35,797 nt of DNA from Actinomycetota bacterium (GTDB lineage: Bacteria; Actinomycetota; Thermoleophilia; Solirubrobacterales; 70-9). The stretch spans positions 1 through 35,797 of the forward strand of contig JAFDWB010000091.1 in assembly GCA_018268675.1 (NCBI GenBank), in the 5' to 3' direction. Below, piece after piece: positions 8,116 to 16,352 of this stretch (the first letter of the stretch is position 1; each line of letters opens with the position of its first letter). A model generated the notes under the pieces. That model did no database searches, had not been told where the DNA came from, and saw only the letters and a program-made list of their open reading frames with translations. A program made the position numbers and the translations under genes.

Positions 8116-10124
8116 GCGCCACCGCCTGGGCCTGGCTGGTCCTGCTCTTCCCGCTGGCCGGCTCGATCCTGATCGCGCTCGGCTTCCGCCGCACCTCCTG
8201 GCGCACCGCCGGGATCATCGGCACCGCGGCGATCGTGCTCGCCTTCGCCTGCGGCATCCTCGCCCTGGTCGAACTGCTGGGCGAAAGCCCCGACGCCCGC
8301 CACCACGCCTCGGCGCTGTGGGAATACGCGAGCGTCGCCGGCCTGCAGATCAAGCTCGGCATCTACGTCGACCCGCTCTCGGTCTTCATGGTCCTCGTCG
8401 TCACCGGCGTCTCGGCCCTGATCCACCTCTACTCGTTCGGCTACATGCAGTCGGACGAGGGGTACCACCGCTTCTTCAGCTACCTCAACTTCTTCGTCTT
8501 CTCGATGCTGCTGCTGGTGCTGGCGGGGAACTTCGTCCTGCTGATCGTCGGCTGGGCCTTCGTCGGCTTCGCCTCCTACGCGCTGATCAGCTACTGGTAC
8601 CGGCGCCAGACCGCGACCAAGGCCGGGATGAAGGCCTTCGTGATCAACGTGATCGGCGACATCGGCCTGGTCTTGGCGGCCTTCCTGATCTTCCAGCACC
8701 TGGGGACCTTCGAATACACCGAAGTCTTCGCCAAGGCGCCGCACGTCTTCCACAGCAACGAATGGTCGGTGACCGCGATCTGCCTGCTGCTCCTGGTCGG
8801 CGCCTTCGCCAAGTCGGCGCAGCTGCCGTTCCACACCTGGCTGCCCGACGCGATGGAGGGCCCGACCCCGGTCTCCTCGTTGATCCATGCGGCGACGATG
8901 GTGACCGCCGGCGTCTACCTGATCGCCCGCACCCACGCGCTCTTCGTGCTCGCCCCGACCGCCGCCGACATCGCCGCCTTCGTCGGCCTCGCCACGCTCC
9001 TGGTCGCCGCCTCGATCGCGCTGGTGATGACCGACCTGAAGCGGGCGATCGCCTACTCGACGATGAGCCAGATCGGCTACATGGTGGTCGGCGTCTCGAT
9101 CGGCGCCTACAGCGCCGGGATGTTCCACCTGATGACCCACGCCTTCTTCAAGGCGCTCCTCTTCATGGCGGCCGGCTCGATCATCGCGGCGATGGCGAAC
9201 GAGCAGAACATCGACAAGATGAGCGGCTTCGGCAAGGCGATGAAGTTCACCTCGGTGACGATGCTCTGCGGGGCGCTGGCGCTGGCCGCGTTCCCGTTCA
9301 CCTCGGGCTTCTTCTCCAAGGACGAGATCCTCGCCTACGCCACCGCGCGCGGCGGCATGTACCTGATCTTCACGGTCCTCGGGTACTTCGGCGCGCTGCT
9401 GACCGCGATCTACACCTTCCGGCTGATCTTCCGGGTGCTGCGCGGGGAGCCCTGCGCCGAGGCCCAGGAGCTGATCGACACCGGCCACGTCCACCACGCC
9501 GCGCCGTTCAACCCGGCCACCGGTGAAGAGGAGGACACCGAGGTCGGCTTCCCGGGGCCGGAGCACCACATCGCCGAGGGCTCGCCGCCGATGAAGGTCG
9601 CGATGGGCATCCTCGCCTTCCTCGCCCTGTTCGCCGGGTTCATCCAGGTTCCGGGCGTCGACGAGACCGTCACCCACTTCCTCGATCCGGTCTTCGCCGA
9701 CTCGCCACTGGCGGCGATCCACCCGACGACCGCCGAAGCCTGGGTCGGCCTGCTGATCGGCGGCCTGATCTCGCTCGGCGGGATCGGCATCGCCTACTGG
9801 CTCTACGTGGTCAGCCCGGAGACGCCGCGCCGCCTCCAGCAGCGGTTCGCCGCGGTCCACACCTTCCTCTACAACAAGTGGTACTTCGACGAGGCGATCG
9901 ACTTCCTCGTCGTGCGGCCGGCGCTGGCGATCGGCCGCTTCGCCAACCGGGTCTTCGAGCGCTACGTGATCGACGGCGCGATCACCGGCGGCACCGAGGA
10001 CACCGTCGACCGCGCGGGCGGGATCGTCCGCACCTTCCAGAACGGCATCGTCCGCACCTACGGCCTCTTCGTCGTCTTCGGCGCTGTCGGCCTCGCCCTC
10101 TACTTCCTCATCCAACAGTCATGA
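8112..10124 (+). CDS. nuoL: NADH-quinone oxidoreductase subunit L
   Basis: NuoL (ND5) is the distal antiporter-like proton pump of complex I, with a long lateral helix at its C terminus. 670 residues from the ATG at 8112, with many transmembrane segments. Family hallmarks include [57 protein letters not shown], and [18 protein letters not shown] polar loop after residue 440 ([13 protein letters not shown], then an acidic stretch) is variable in the family. The stop overlaps the nuoM ATG (ATGA). Confidence 0.97.
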   Translation: MSATAWAWLVLLFPLAGSILIALGFRRTSWRTAGIIGTAAIVLAFACGILALVELLGESPDARHHASALWEYASVAGLQIKLGIYVDPLSVFMVLVVTGVSALIHLYSFGYMQSDEGYHRFFSYLNFFVFSMLLLVLAGNFVLLIVGWAFVGFASYALISYWYRRQTATKAGMKAFVINVIGDIGLVLAAFLIFQHLGTFEYTEVFAKAPHVFHSNEWSVTAICLLLLVGAFAKSAQLPFHTWLPDAMEGPTPVSSLIHAATMVTAGVYLIARTHALFVLAPTAADIAAFVGLATLLVAASIALVMTDLKRAIAYSTMSQIGYMVVGVSIGAYSAGMFHLMTHAFFKALLFMAAGSIIAAMANEQNIDKMSGFGKAMKFTSVTMLCGALALAAFPFTSGFFSKDEILAYATARGGMYLIFTVLGYFGALLTAIYTFRLIFRVLRGEPCAEAQELIDTGHVHHAAPFNPATGEEEDTEVGFPGPEHHIAEGSPPMKVAMGILAFLALFAGFIQVPGVDETVTHFLDPVFADSPLAAIHPTTAEAWVGLLIGGLISLGGIGIAYWLYVVSPETPRRLQQRFAAVHTFLYNKWYFDEAIDFLVVRPALAIGRFANRVFERYVIDGAITGGTEDTVDRAGGIVRTFQNGIVRTYGLFVVFGAVGLALYFLIQQS

Positions 10125-11662
10125 TCAACGCACTCCTCTGGGTCCCTCTGGCGTTCGGCTTCGTCGGCCTCTTCCTGCCCAAGCGGGCGGTCGGCTGGTG
10201 GGCGACCGCGGGCGCCGTGGCGACGCTGGCGATCGGCGTGATCATGGCCTTCGGCTTCGAAAGCGGCGCCGCGGGCCTGCAGGACACGGTGAACACGACC
10301 TGGATCTCGGGGCTCGGCGTCGACTACAGCCTCGGCATCGACGGGCTGAACCTGTTCCTGGTCCTGCTGACGGCGCTGCTCTGGGTCGGCGGCATCGCCT
10401 TCGCCGCCTTCCGCGAACAGGAGCGGCCGCAGCTCTTCTTCTTCCTCATGCTCGCCGCCGAGACGGCGACGCTCGGCTCGTTCCTCGCCCAGGACCTGTT
10501 GCTCTTCGTCCTCTTCTTCGACCTGATGCTGGTGCCGTTCTACTTCCTCTTCGGCGGCTGGGGGGTCGATCGCTCGGCCGAAGGCGGCCCGACCGCGCCG
10601 CAGGCGACGCTGAAGATGATGATCTACACGCTGATCGGCTCGCTGCTGATGCTGGTCGGCGCGATCGCCACCGCGATCATCTCCGCCCACGGCGGGCACA
10701 TCACCTTCTCGATCGAAGCGATCCAGCACCAGGGCGTGCCGGTCGGCAGCCAGCGCTGGATCTTCTGGTTCTTCGCCGCCGCCTTCCTCGTCAAGATGCC
10801 CGCCTTCCTCGTCCACGGCTGGATGCCCGACGCCTACAAGGCGGCGCCGCTGCCGGTGCTGGTCGTCTTCTCCGGGGTGCTGGCGAAGGTCGGCGCGTAC
10901 GGGTTCCTGCGGGTGGTGCTGCCGCTCTTCCCCGCCGCGACCTCGCAGTTCCAGACCGTGATCCTGCTGGTCGCGCTCGCGTCGATCCTCTACGGCTCGG
11001 TGATGGCGTTCACGCAGACGAACATCCGGCTGATCGCCGGGTACTCCTCGGTGGCGCAGCTCGGCTTCATCACCGCCGGGATCTTCGCCCTACGCGCCGA
11101 CGGGTCGGACGGGGCGATCCTACAGATGGTCAACCACGGTCTGGTCGTCGCGCCGCTCTTCATCATCATCGCGATCCTGGTCGAGCGGACCGGGACCGAG
11201 GACCTGCGCTCGATGGGCGGGATGGCGATGCGGGCACCGGTGCTCGCGGCGGTCTTCCTGATCGTCGCCCTGGCCACCCTGGCGATGCCCGGGTCGGCCA
11301 ATTTCATCGGCGAGTTCTACATCCTGAACGGGCTCTTCCAGTCGAAGATCGTCTTCGCCTTCATCGCAATCTCCGGGGTGGCGATGTCGGCGTACTACGC
11401 GCTCCGCCTCTACATCGGGACGATGCACAACCGCCCCCCATCACAACAGAATCACGGGATCGCCTCGCGTGAGATCAGCCTCCGCGACGGCATCGTGCTG
11501 GCGCCGCTGGTGCTCTGCATCCTCGGCCTGGCGCTCTACCCGCAGCTGATCCTCCACCGTGCCGACCCGAGCGTGCAGCGGTCGGTCTCGGCGGTGACCG
11601 AAGGCGGCGCGCCCTCCTCCCCCTCGTCCTCGGAAAGTGAAGAACTGGCGGTGACCAAGTAA
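10121..11662 (+). CDS. nuoM: NADH-quinone oxidoreductase subunit M
   Basis: NuoM (ND4) is a second antiporter-like proton-pumping subunit. 513 residues from the ATG at 10121, with about 14 hydrophobic segments. Recognisable motifs are YSLGIDGLNLFLVLLTALL, the helix with FFDLMLVPFYFLFGGWG, KMPAFLVHGWMPDAYKAAP and QTNIRLIAGYSSVAQLGF. The C-terminal tail after the last helix is Ser/Glu-rich and not conserved. The TAA shares one base with the nuoN ATG (TAATG). Confidence 0.97.
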   Translation: MINALLWVPLAFGFVGLFLPKRAVGWWATAGAVATLAIGVIMAFGFESGAAGLQDTVNTTWISGLGVDYSLGIDGLNLFLVLLTALLWVGGIAFAAFREQERPQLFFFLMLAAETATLGSFLAQDLLLFVLFFDLMLVPFYFLFGGWGVDRSAEGGPTAPQATLKMMIYTLIGSLLMLVGAIATAIISAHGGHITFSIEAIQHQGVPVGSQRWIFWFFAAAFLVKMPAFLVHGWMPDAYKAAPLPVLVVFSGVLAKVGAYGFLRVVLPLFPAATSQFQTVILLVALASILYGSVMAFTQTNIRLIAGYSSVAQLGFITAGIFALRADGSDGAILQMVNHGLVVAPLFIIIAILVERTGTEDLRSMGGMAMRAPVLAAVFLIVALATLAMPGSANFIGEFYILNGLFQSKIVFAFIAISGVAMSAYYALRLYIGTMHNRPPSQQNHGIASREISLRDGIVLAPLVLCILGLALYPQLILHRADPSVQRSVSAVTEGGAPSSPSSSESEELAVTK

Positions 11663-13188
11663 TGGCAGGCGAAGGCTTCGTAGCCCCCCACGTCGACTAC
11701 GCGGCGCTGGCGCCGCTGATCGCGCTGACCGTCGGGCTGATCGTGATCCTGATGAGCGGCGTCTTCGAGACGACGAAGCGCTGGGCACCGGGGCTGGCGG
11801 TGCTGACCCTGGGCGCGACCGCCGGGCTTCTGATCTGGCACTGGAACGAACAGATCGACCTCGTCGCGGGGGCGCTGCGGATCGATGACCTGGCGATCTC
11901 GATCTCGCTGATCGCGACCGTCACGGCCTTCTTCACGGTCCTGCTGTCGGTGCGCGAGCGGGCCGCCGAGGAAGCCGGGCAGGGCGAGTACTACGCGCTG
12001 CTGATCGGCTCGGTGCTGGGGATGGTGCTGCTCGCCGAGGCCGAGAACCTGGTCACCTTCTTCGTCGCCCTGGAGACGCTCTCGATCCCGCTCTACATCC
12101 TCTGCGCGACCAACCTGCGGCGCGAGCGCTCGCTCGAGTCGGGGCTGAAGTACCTGATCGTCGGCTCGCTCGGCTCGGCGACGCTGCTCTACGGGATGGC
12201 GTTCGTCTACGGTGCCACCGGCTCGACCGACTTCGCCGGGATCGCCCATGGGATCGCCGCCAAGGGGATGCTGCACGACCCGCTGCTGCTGATCGGGATC
12301 GCGCTGGCGGCGGTCGGGCTCGCCTTCAAGACCTCGATCGCGCCCTTCCACCAGTGGACGCCGGACGTCTACCAGGGGGCGCCGACGCCGATCACCAGCT
12401 TCATGGCGGTGGCGACGAAGGCGGCCGCGTTCGCCGTCTTCGTGCGCTTCTTCGTCGTCGCGCTCGGCCCGGAGACCGGCGACTGGCAGACGGGGCTGGC
12501 GATCCTGGCGGCGATCTCGATCGTCGTCGGCAACGTCGGCGCGCTCCGCCAGACCTCGCTGAAGCGCCTGCTCGGGTACTCGGGCGTGGCGCAGGCCGGC
12601 TACATGCTGGGCGGGATCGTGGTCGCCTCCGAAAAGGGCATCAGCTCGCTGGTCTTCTACCTCGCCGCCTACCTCTTCATGAACCTCGCCGCCTTCGCGG
12701 TGATCGTCGCGCGGGAGCGCGAGACCCCGTACGGCGACGACATCCGCGGCGTCCGCGGCCTCGGCGCCGAGCGCCCGGCCCTCGCCTGGTCGCTGACGAT
12801 CTCGATGCTCGCCCTCGCCGGCCTCCCGGCCACCGCGGGCTTCATCGGCAAGCTCTACCTGATCGAGGCCCTGGTCGAAGGCAACTACCTCTGGCTCGCG
12901 GTCTTCATCGCGGTCGGCACGATGATCTCCCTCGCCTACTACCTGCGGGTGGTGGCGGCGATGTGGATGACCCCGGGCCAGGCCGTCGCGGGCGGTCCCG
13001 GTGGCCCCGAACCGACCCCGGTCATCTCCGGCGCCTCCCCCGAAGTCGACCCGGTCGACCCCCGCGCCGGCACCCGCTGGTACCTGGTCGCCCCCGCCGT
13101 CCTCGCCGCCGCCATCACCGTCTTCTTCGGCGTCATCCCCCAGCCGCTGGTGGAATTCGCCAGCCACGCCGGCGCTTCGCTGTTCTAA
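11662..13188 (+). CDS. nuoN: NADH-quinone oxidoreductase subunit N
   Basis: NuoN (ND2) is the third antiporter-like subunit and the last gene of the operon. 508 residues from the ATG at 11662. Motifs seen: VTFFVALETLSIPLYIL, FKTSIAPFHQWTPDVYQGAP, QTSLKRLLGYSGVAQAGYM, and AGLPATAGFIGKLYL. A Gly/Pro-rich insert (GGPGGPEPTP) lies in a loop before the final helix. No gene follows closely on the same strand: a hairpin starts 39 bases after the stop, so transcription probably ends there. Confidence 0.97.
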   Translation: MAGEGFVAPHVDYAALAPLIALTVGLIVILMSGVFETTKRWAPGLAVLTLGATAGLLIWHWNEQIDLVAGALRIDDLAISISLIATVTAFFTVLLSVRERAAEEAGQGEYYALLIGSVLGMVLLAEAENLVTFFVALETLSIPLYILCATNLRRERSLESGLKYLIVGSLGSATLLYGMAFVYGATGSTDFAGIAHGIAAKGMLHDPLLLIGIALAAVGLAFKTSIAPFHQWTPDVYQGAPTPITSFMAVATKAAAFAVFVRFFVVALGPETGDWQTGLAILAAISIVVGNVGALRQTSLKRLLGYSGVAQAGYMLGGIVVASEKGISSLVFYLAAYLFMNLAAFAVIVARERETPYGDDIRGVRGLGAERPALAWSLTISMLALAGLPATAGFIGKLYLIEALVEGNYLWLAVFIAVGTMISLAYYLRVVAAMWMTPGQAVAGGPGGPEPTPVISGASPEVDPVDPRAGTRWYLVAPAVLAAAITVFFGVIPQPLVEFASHAGASLF

Positions 13189-13226
13189 CGACGCCCGCCG
13201 GGCGCCCGAGCCAGCTGGCGCCGCCG

Positions 13227-13276
13227 GCCGTTTGGTGAGTTGGCCCCGCTGGGGTGTGGTCAACTCACCAAACGGC
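13227..13276 (+). repeat. Bulged palindrome downstream of nuoN; possible terminator
   Basis: Arms 13227-13242 and 13261-13276 are perfectly complementary over 16 bp (GCCGTTTGGTGAGTTG), extended by a G-T wobble. The tip is CCCC-GCT-GGGG (13244-13254), and TGTGG (13255-13259) is unpaired on the right. The core matches the element at 29235-29286. Its place 39 bases after nuoN suggests a transcription-ending role, but there is no T tract. Confidence 0.9.
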
Positions 13277-13296
13277 GGGGACCCCACGCACGGGAG

Positions 13297-13327
13297 CGTG
13301 ACTTCTCCCGCCTTCGTGACTTTTCCC
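13297..13327 (+). repeat. Short direct repeat CGTGACTTYTCCC
   Basis: CGTGACTTCTCCC at 13297-13309 recurs as CGTGACTTTTCCC at 13315-13327, 18 bases further on. The first copy also lies in a small hairpin (CGGGAG 13291-13296 with CTCCCG 13305-13310). Two copies close to one and a half helical turns apart could be a protein-binding site. No function can be shown. Confidence 0.5.
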
Positions 13328-13337
13328 CACCTCACAT

Positions 13338-13395
13338 GAGCCGCGGATGCCGGGCCGACCTCAGCCAGCCCGGGTCGGACCGGCATCCGCGGCTC
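13338..13395 (-). repeat. Long palindrome in the nuoN-AEC intergenic region
   Basis: Outer arms 13338-13353/13380-13395 (16 bp, perfect, GAGCCGCGGATGCCGG), a 1x1 mismatch, then inner arms 13355-13360/13373-13378 (6 bp) and a 12-base tip. Read on the minus strand, TGAG sits next to the inner arm, where related elements have their TGAGT bulge. The tip hairpin itself is weak, so membership of the family is likely but not certain. Confidence 0.8.
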
Positions 13396-13453
13396 TCGCA
13401 ACGCCTCGCGTCCCTCGGCGTCCCTGTGTCCCTTGGCCGTCCCGCTCCCAAAC

Positions 13454-13486
13454 CGACGCTTGTCCTCGTATCGAGGACAAGCGTCG
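13454..13486. repeat. 15-bp perfect hairpin with 3-base loop
   Basis: CGACGCTTGTCCTCG (13454-13468) pairs perfectly with 13472-13486 around a TAT loop. It has no side bulge, so it differs from the main hairpin family. The sequence CCGACGCTTGTC at its left edge also starts the palindrome inside the RibD-like gene (23245-23277). No T tract follows. Confidence 0.85.
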
Positions 13487-13709
13487 AACGGTGCCCCAAG
13501 GGGGCCGCTCGGCATGCCCCGGCAGAGGCCTATCCCTTCCCCATGGCGAGCCGGTCGCCTTGGCCCAGCAAGCCTCCGATTCCCGCCGTCCCTGACAAAC
13601 GACGCCGCGCCCGGCCAGGCCCGCATAACTCGCCGGCCGCCCCGCCATCCACGCCTCCATGCCATCCGGCCGACCACCGAGCCGCCGGAGCCGGTATATC
13701 TGCGGCCCG

Positions 13710-14633
13710 ATGGGCGTCCTGCTGACCGCCGCGCTGATCATCGCCGGCACCGCGGTCGGGGTCGGCGCCGAGCACCGTTACCCGACCGCCGCGGTCGCTC
13801 TTGCGCGCCGGTTCCTGAAGTCGATGCTCTACTTCGCGGTCCCGGTCATCATCTTCTTCAACCTGGCGAAGGCGTCGATCAGCCTCGACAACGGGATTGG
13901 CCTGGTCCTCGCGCTGGTGATGGTGGCGCTGGTCGGGACGTTCGCCTGGTTCGTCTCGAGCCGGGTGCTGAAGCTCGGCCGAGCGCAGACCGGCGCCGTG
14001 ATCGTCGCCTCGATCGTCGCCAACACGACCTACCTCGGCTATCCGCTGACCGTCGCCCTGCTGGGTCACGACCACCTCTCGACCGGGGTGCTCTACGACG
14101 TCCTGGTCGGTGGCCCGGCGCTGATGCTCGGGGCGTTCGGGGTCGGGGCGGCGTTCGGCGATCAGGCCGGTGAAGGCCTGCGGCAACGGTCGAAGGCCTT
14201 TCTGACCCGCAACCCGCCCCTCTATGCCGCGATCCTCGGGCTGCTCGCGCCGCGCTCCCTCGCGCCGACCGGGGTGGTGGACGCCACCCAGGTCCTCGCC
14301 GTGGCGATCCTGCCGGTGGGCTTCTTCGCGGTCGGGGCGACGCTCGCCGAGGGTGCGGAACACGGCGAGCTGCCCTTTCCCCCTCCCGTCAACGCGCCGG
14401 TGGCGCTTGCTGTCCTCTCCCGGATCGCCCTCGCCCCGGCCGTCCTCATGCTCCTCGCGGCGCCCCTGATCGACCTGCCGTCGGCATACCGACTCATGTC
14501 GGCGATGCCGACGGGACTGAACGCCATGATCGTCTCCCATGCATACGGCCTCGACAACCGCACCGTCGCCGAGGCGATCACCTGGTCGACCGCGATCGTG
14601 GTCGTCGCCGCATTAATCTCACTCCTGCTTTGA
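13710..14633 (+). CDS. AEC-family (auxin efflux carrier-like) permease
   Basis: A 307-residue membrane protein with about ten hydrophobic segments, matching the auxin efflux carrier/malonate permease pattern. Typical pieces are YFAVPVIIFFNLAK early on, the crossover helix region VASIVANTTYLGYPLTVALLG with its Asn/Thr/Gly break, and MSAMPTGLNAMIVSHAYG near the C terminus. Such proteins move organic anions by secondary transport; the substrate here is unknown. I chose the ATG at 13710 because the upstream in-frame ATG (13659) would add a basic non-membrane leader, and a TATATC box ends 10 bases before 13710, suggesting a short or absent leader. The stop overlaps the next gene (TTGA). Confidence 0.85.
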   Translation: MGVLLTAALIIAGTAVGVGAEHRYPTAAVALARRFLKSMLYFAVPVIIFFNLAKASISLDNGIGLVLALVMVALVGTFAWFVSSRVLKLGRAQTGAVIVASIVANTTYLGYPLTVALLGHDHLSTGVLYDVLVGGPALMLGAFGVGAAFGDQAGEGLRQRSKAFLTRNPPLYAAILGLLAPRSLAPTGVVDATQVLAVAILPVGFFAVGATLAEGAEHGELPFPPPVNAPVALAVLSRIALAPAVLMLLAAPLIDLPSAYRLMSAMPTGLNAMIVSHAYGLDNRTVAEAITWSTAIVVVAALISLLL

Positions 14634-14986
14634 CCCTCCAGCACGCCGGCATCGAGGTTTCGCCCGCCGACCTGGAGCGCACCATCGAGTTCTTCGCCCT
14701 CCTCGGTTTCGTCCCGGTCCCAGATCCCTTCGACGCCGGCTTCACCTGGCTGGAGTGTGCGGGCACCCAGATCCACCTCATGCACGAGGACACCCCGATC
14801 GTTCCCCCCCGCGCCCACGTCGCCGTCGTCTGCCCCCAGATCGACGCCACCCTCGCCCGCCTCCAAGAGCACGGCTTCGAGGTCGAACGCCGTCGCGAAC
14901 ACTGGGGCGAGCCCCGCGCCCTCGCCATCGCCCCGGGCGGCCACCGCGTCGAGCTGATGAAGGCACCGCCCCCACGCGCCGCCTGA
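14630..14986 (+). CDS. VOC (glyoxalase/bleomycin-resistance fold) protein
   Basis: A 118-residue protein of the vicinal oxygen chelate superfamily. It starts with LQHAGIEVSPADLERTIEFF and has LLGF, HLMHED, HVAVVC and a late PGGHRVELM, the usual spacing of the beta-alpha-beta-beta-beta repeats and of candidate metal ligands (an early His and a late Glu). The substrate cannot be told. The TTG start overlaps the stop of the AEC permease gene (TTGA), so the two are probably co-transcribed. 92 bases of nothing recognisable separate it from the next gene's end. Confidence 0.82.
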   Translation: MTLQHAGIEVSPADLERTIEFFALLGFVPVPDPFDAGFTWLECAGTQIHLMHEDTPIVPPRAHVAVVCPQIDATLARLQEHGFEVERRREHWGEPRALAIAPGGHRVELMKAPPPRAA

Positions 14987-15077
14987 CTCCTCCGCGCGGT
15001 CAGGCGTTGGCCCGCACCCATCCCGATTCGGGAAAGGCAGCCTCGTGACCACCGCGATAACGCCACGGCCGGAGCGT

Positions 15078-16202
15078 TCATCTGGCACTCTCGAGGTGGA
15101 CGCCGCCGAGCCACTGGCCGGGCGTGTCGAGGCAGGCGTAGTCGCCACGCGACCGACCGAAGAGCAGGGCGAGGCAGGCGCCCATCACCCGCTGGCCGTA
15201 TGCGTTGGGATGGAGAGATTCGCGGGTCGAGCCCTGGCCGAACGACAGGCGCCGGAACCACTCCGCGGTCAGCGGCGACGGCCCCTCGGTCCCGACCCGC
15301 GCCGCGCGACGGTCACAGATCTGGTGCCCGTCGAAGGCACCGGCCAGGTCCAGATACTCGGCGCCGGTCGCCGTCGCGGCCCCCTCGAGTGCCGACGCCA
15401 GATCGGCCGTCGCCCCCTCGGCCGCCCAGTTCGCGTCGGCATCCCAGACCGGGCAGCCCCCCTCGGTGAGCCGCCGCCACCCGTCCTCCGGGTAACGGAA
15501 CCGGCGCCCCTCCGGGAAGGGTGAGGCGTAACCCAGCGCCACGAGGCGGTAGTCAGAGCGCGAGTAGCCCGCCTCCCCCATCGTCCTGCGCACCGCGCGG
15601 AACGCCTCGGTGATGCGCCGCGTCGCCCCGGGCAGCGCCGCCCGGATGTGCGCCTCGGCGTCGCGATGGCAGGTGGTCGGTTCGTCGGCCGGGCTCCGCG
15701 CCCAGTCGAGCGCGCATTCGGCGACCAGTTCGCCGAAACCGACGTCGTTCGCACCCACGGTCACCGCCACCATCCGCACGTCGTCCCGCCTCGCCACCGC
15801 CGCGAGCTGGTCGGCCTCCGGGGGCTCACCGAAGTGCGCCGTCCCGCCTTCGTCCCCGCGCCAGAGATCGCGCGCCTTCGCCCCCGAGCAGGCCAGGTTC
15901 ACCTTCTCGTCGACCCCGATCGGCGCGCTCGCGATCGGCGCCACGTCGGAGCGGTGGCAATCGTTCCCGTCGCTCGCCCCGTAGACCCGCGCCGGGTCGT
16001 ACTCGCAGCCGAGTGCACCGCACCCGTGGGCGGCGCGATCGGTCCCCGAGCGGGTGCCGAACGGCTCCGAGCCGTTCCCGAGCCAGCGGCCGCCCTCGCC
16101 CGAGATGAAGCTGTCCCCCATCGCGACGATCGCCGTCGGCCGCGCCGGCGCCGGGGCGGCGAGGAGGAGGAAGACGAGTGGGGCGAGGACGGCGATCCGC
16201 AT
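15078..16202 (-). CDS. Secreted SGNH-family hydrolase (lipase/esterase-like)
   Basis: A 374-residue protein. The ATG at 16202 begins a clear signal peptide (MRIAVLAPLVFLLLAAPAPA). Block I AMGDSFISGEGG holds the nucleophile S31, block III is GANDVGF, and block V has SLHPNAYG with H331. Several cysteines fit a disulfide-bonded exported enzyme of the Streptomyces-esterase type, in which a Ser-His pair does the work. The substrate (lipid or sugar ester) is unknown. The frame stays open far upstream across thyX, but that part has no family signal and is a shadow. Divergent from thyX, with a repeat-bearing region between. Confidence 0.88.
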   Translation of the reverse strand: MRIAVLAPLVFLLLAAPAPARPTAIVAMGDSFISGEGGRWLGNGSEPFGTRSGTDRAAHGCGALGCEYDPARVYGASDGNDCHRSDVAPIASAPIGVDEKVNLACSGAKARDLWRGDEGGTAHFGEPPEADQLAAVARRDDVRMVAVTVGANDVGFGELVAECALDWARSPADEPTTCHRDAEAHIRAALPGATRRITEAFRAVRRTMGEAGYSRSDYRLVALGYASPFPEGRRFRYPEDGWRRLTEGGCPVWDADANWAAEGATADLASALEGAATATGAEYLDLAGAFDGHQICDRRAARVGTEGPSPLTAEWFRRLSFGQGSTRESLHPNAYGQRVMGACLALLFGRSRGDYACLDTPGQWLGGVHLESAR

Positions 16203-16247
16203 GAAGGCCACCCAAGCGAGCGGGCCGCGGCGAGTCAAGCGACGCGC

Positions 16248-16305
16248 GTGAATTGATTCAAAGCGGGGGTGAATTGATCCAAAGCAGGCGTGATCTGACA
16301 CATTC
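16248..16305 (+). promoter_or_regulatory. 21-base tandem repeats plus GTGATCTGACACATTC motif
   Basis: Two copies of GTGAATTGATYCAAAGCRGG start at 16248 and 16269, exactly 21 bases apart, and the next 21-base step begins GTGATCTGACACATTC (16290-16305). Variants of the last motif occur at 19975-19990 and 25686-25701. The region is between the divergent SGNH hydrolase and thyX-like genes. Two readings fit: a multi-site operator, or the remnant end of an insertion sequence whose ends carry spaced transposase sites (IS21-like ends do this). No transposase is seen. Confidence 0.55.
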
Positions 16306-16352
16306 GGTGACCCCGGCAGCCCGTCCCACGGCAGGCGTACGATGGCCCACCC

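Larger units (their letters stand above)
13189..13709. other. 521-base gene-free stretch rich in hairpins
   Basis: No convincing gene is seen between nuoN and the AEC permease; the open frames here have no family pattern. The stretch holds three strong palindromes (13227-13276, 13338-13395, 13454-13486), a short direct repeat (13297-13327) and a C/T-rich run around 13400-13450. A TATATC box at 13694-13699 could be the -10 element of the following gene. Confidence 0.7.

Noticed and set aside
7689-10115. 808-codon open frame on the minus strand across nuoK/nuoL
   Set aside because: Antisense shadow of nuoL with strongly Asp/Arg/Glu-biased residues and no domain pattern.
13227-13276. Classical rho-independent terminator after nuoN
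   Set aside because: The stem is strong but no run of T follows on either strand, so only a possible, non-classical terminator role is kept.
11536-13677. 713-codon minus-strand frame across nuoN and the following gap
   Set aside because: Same type of shadow; the part outside nuoN crosses the hairpins and has no recognisable protein.
16248-16305. Intact insertion sequence or transposase gene
   Set aside because: Only end-like repeats are present; no transposase frame or matching opposite end is seen nearby.
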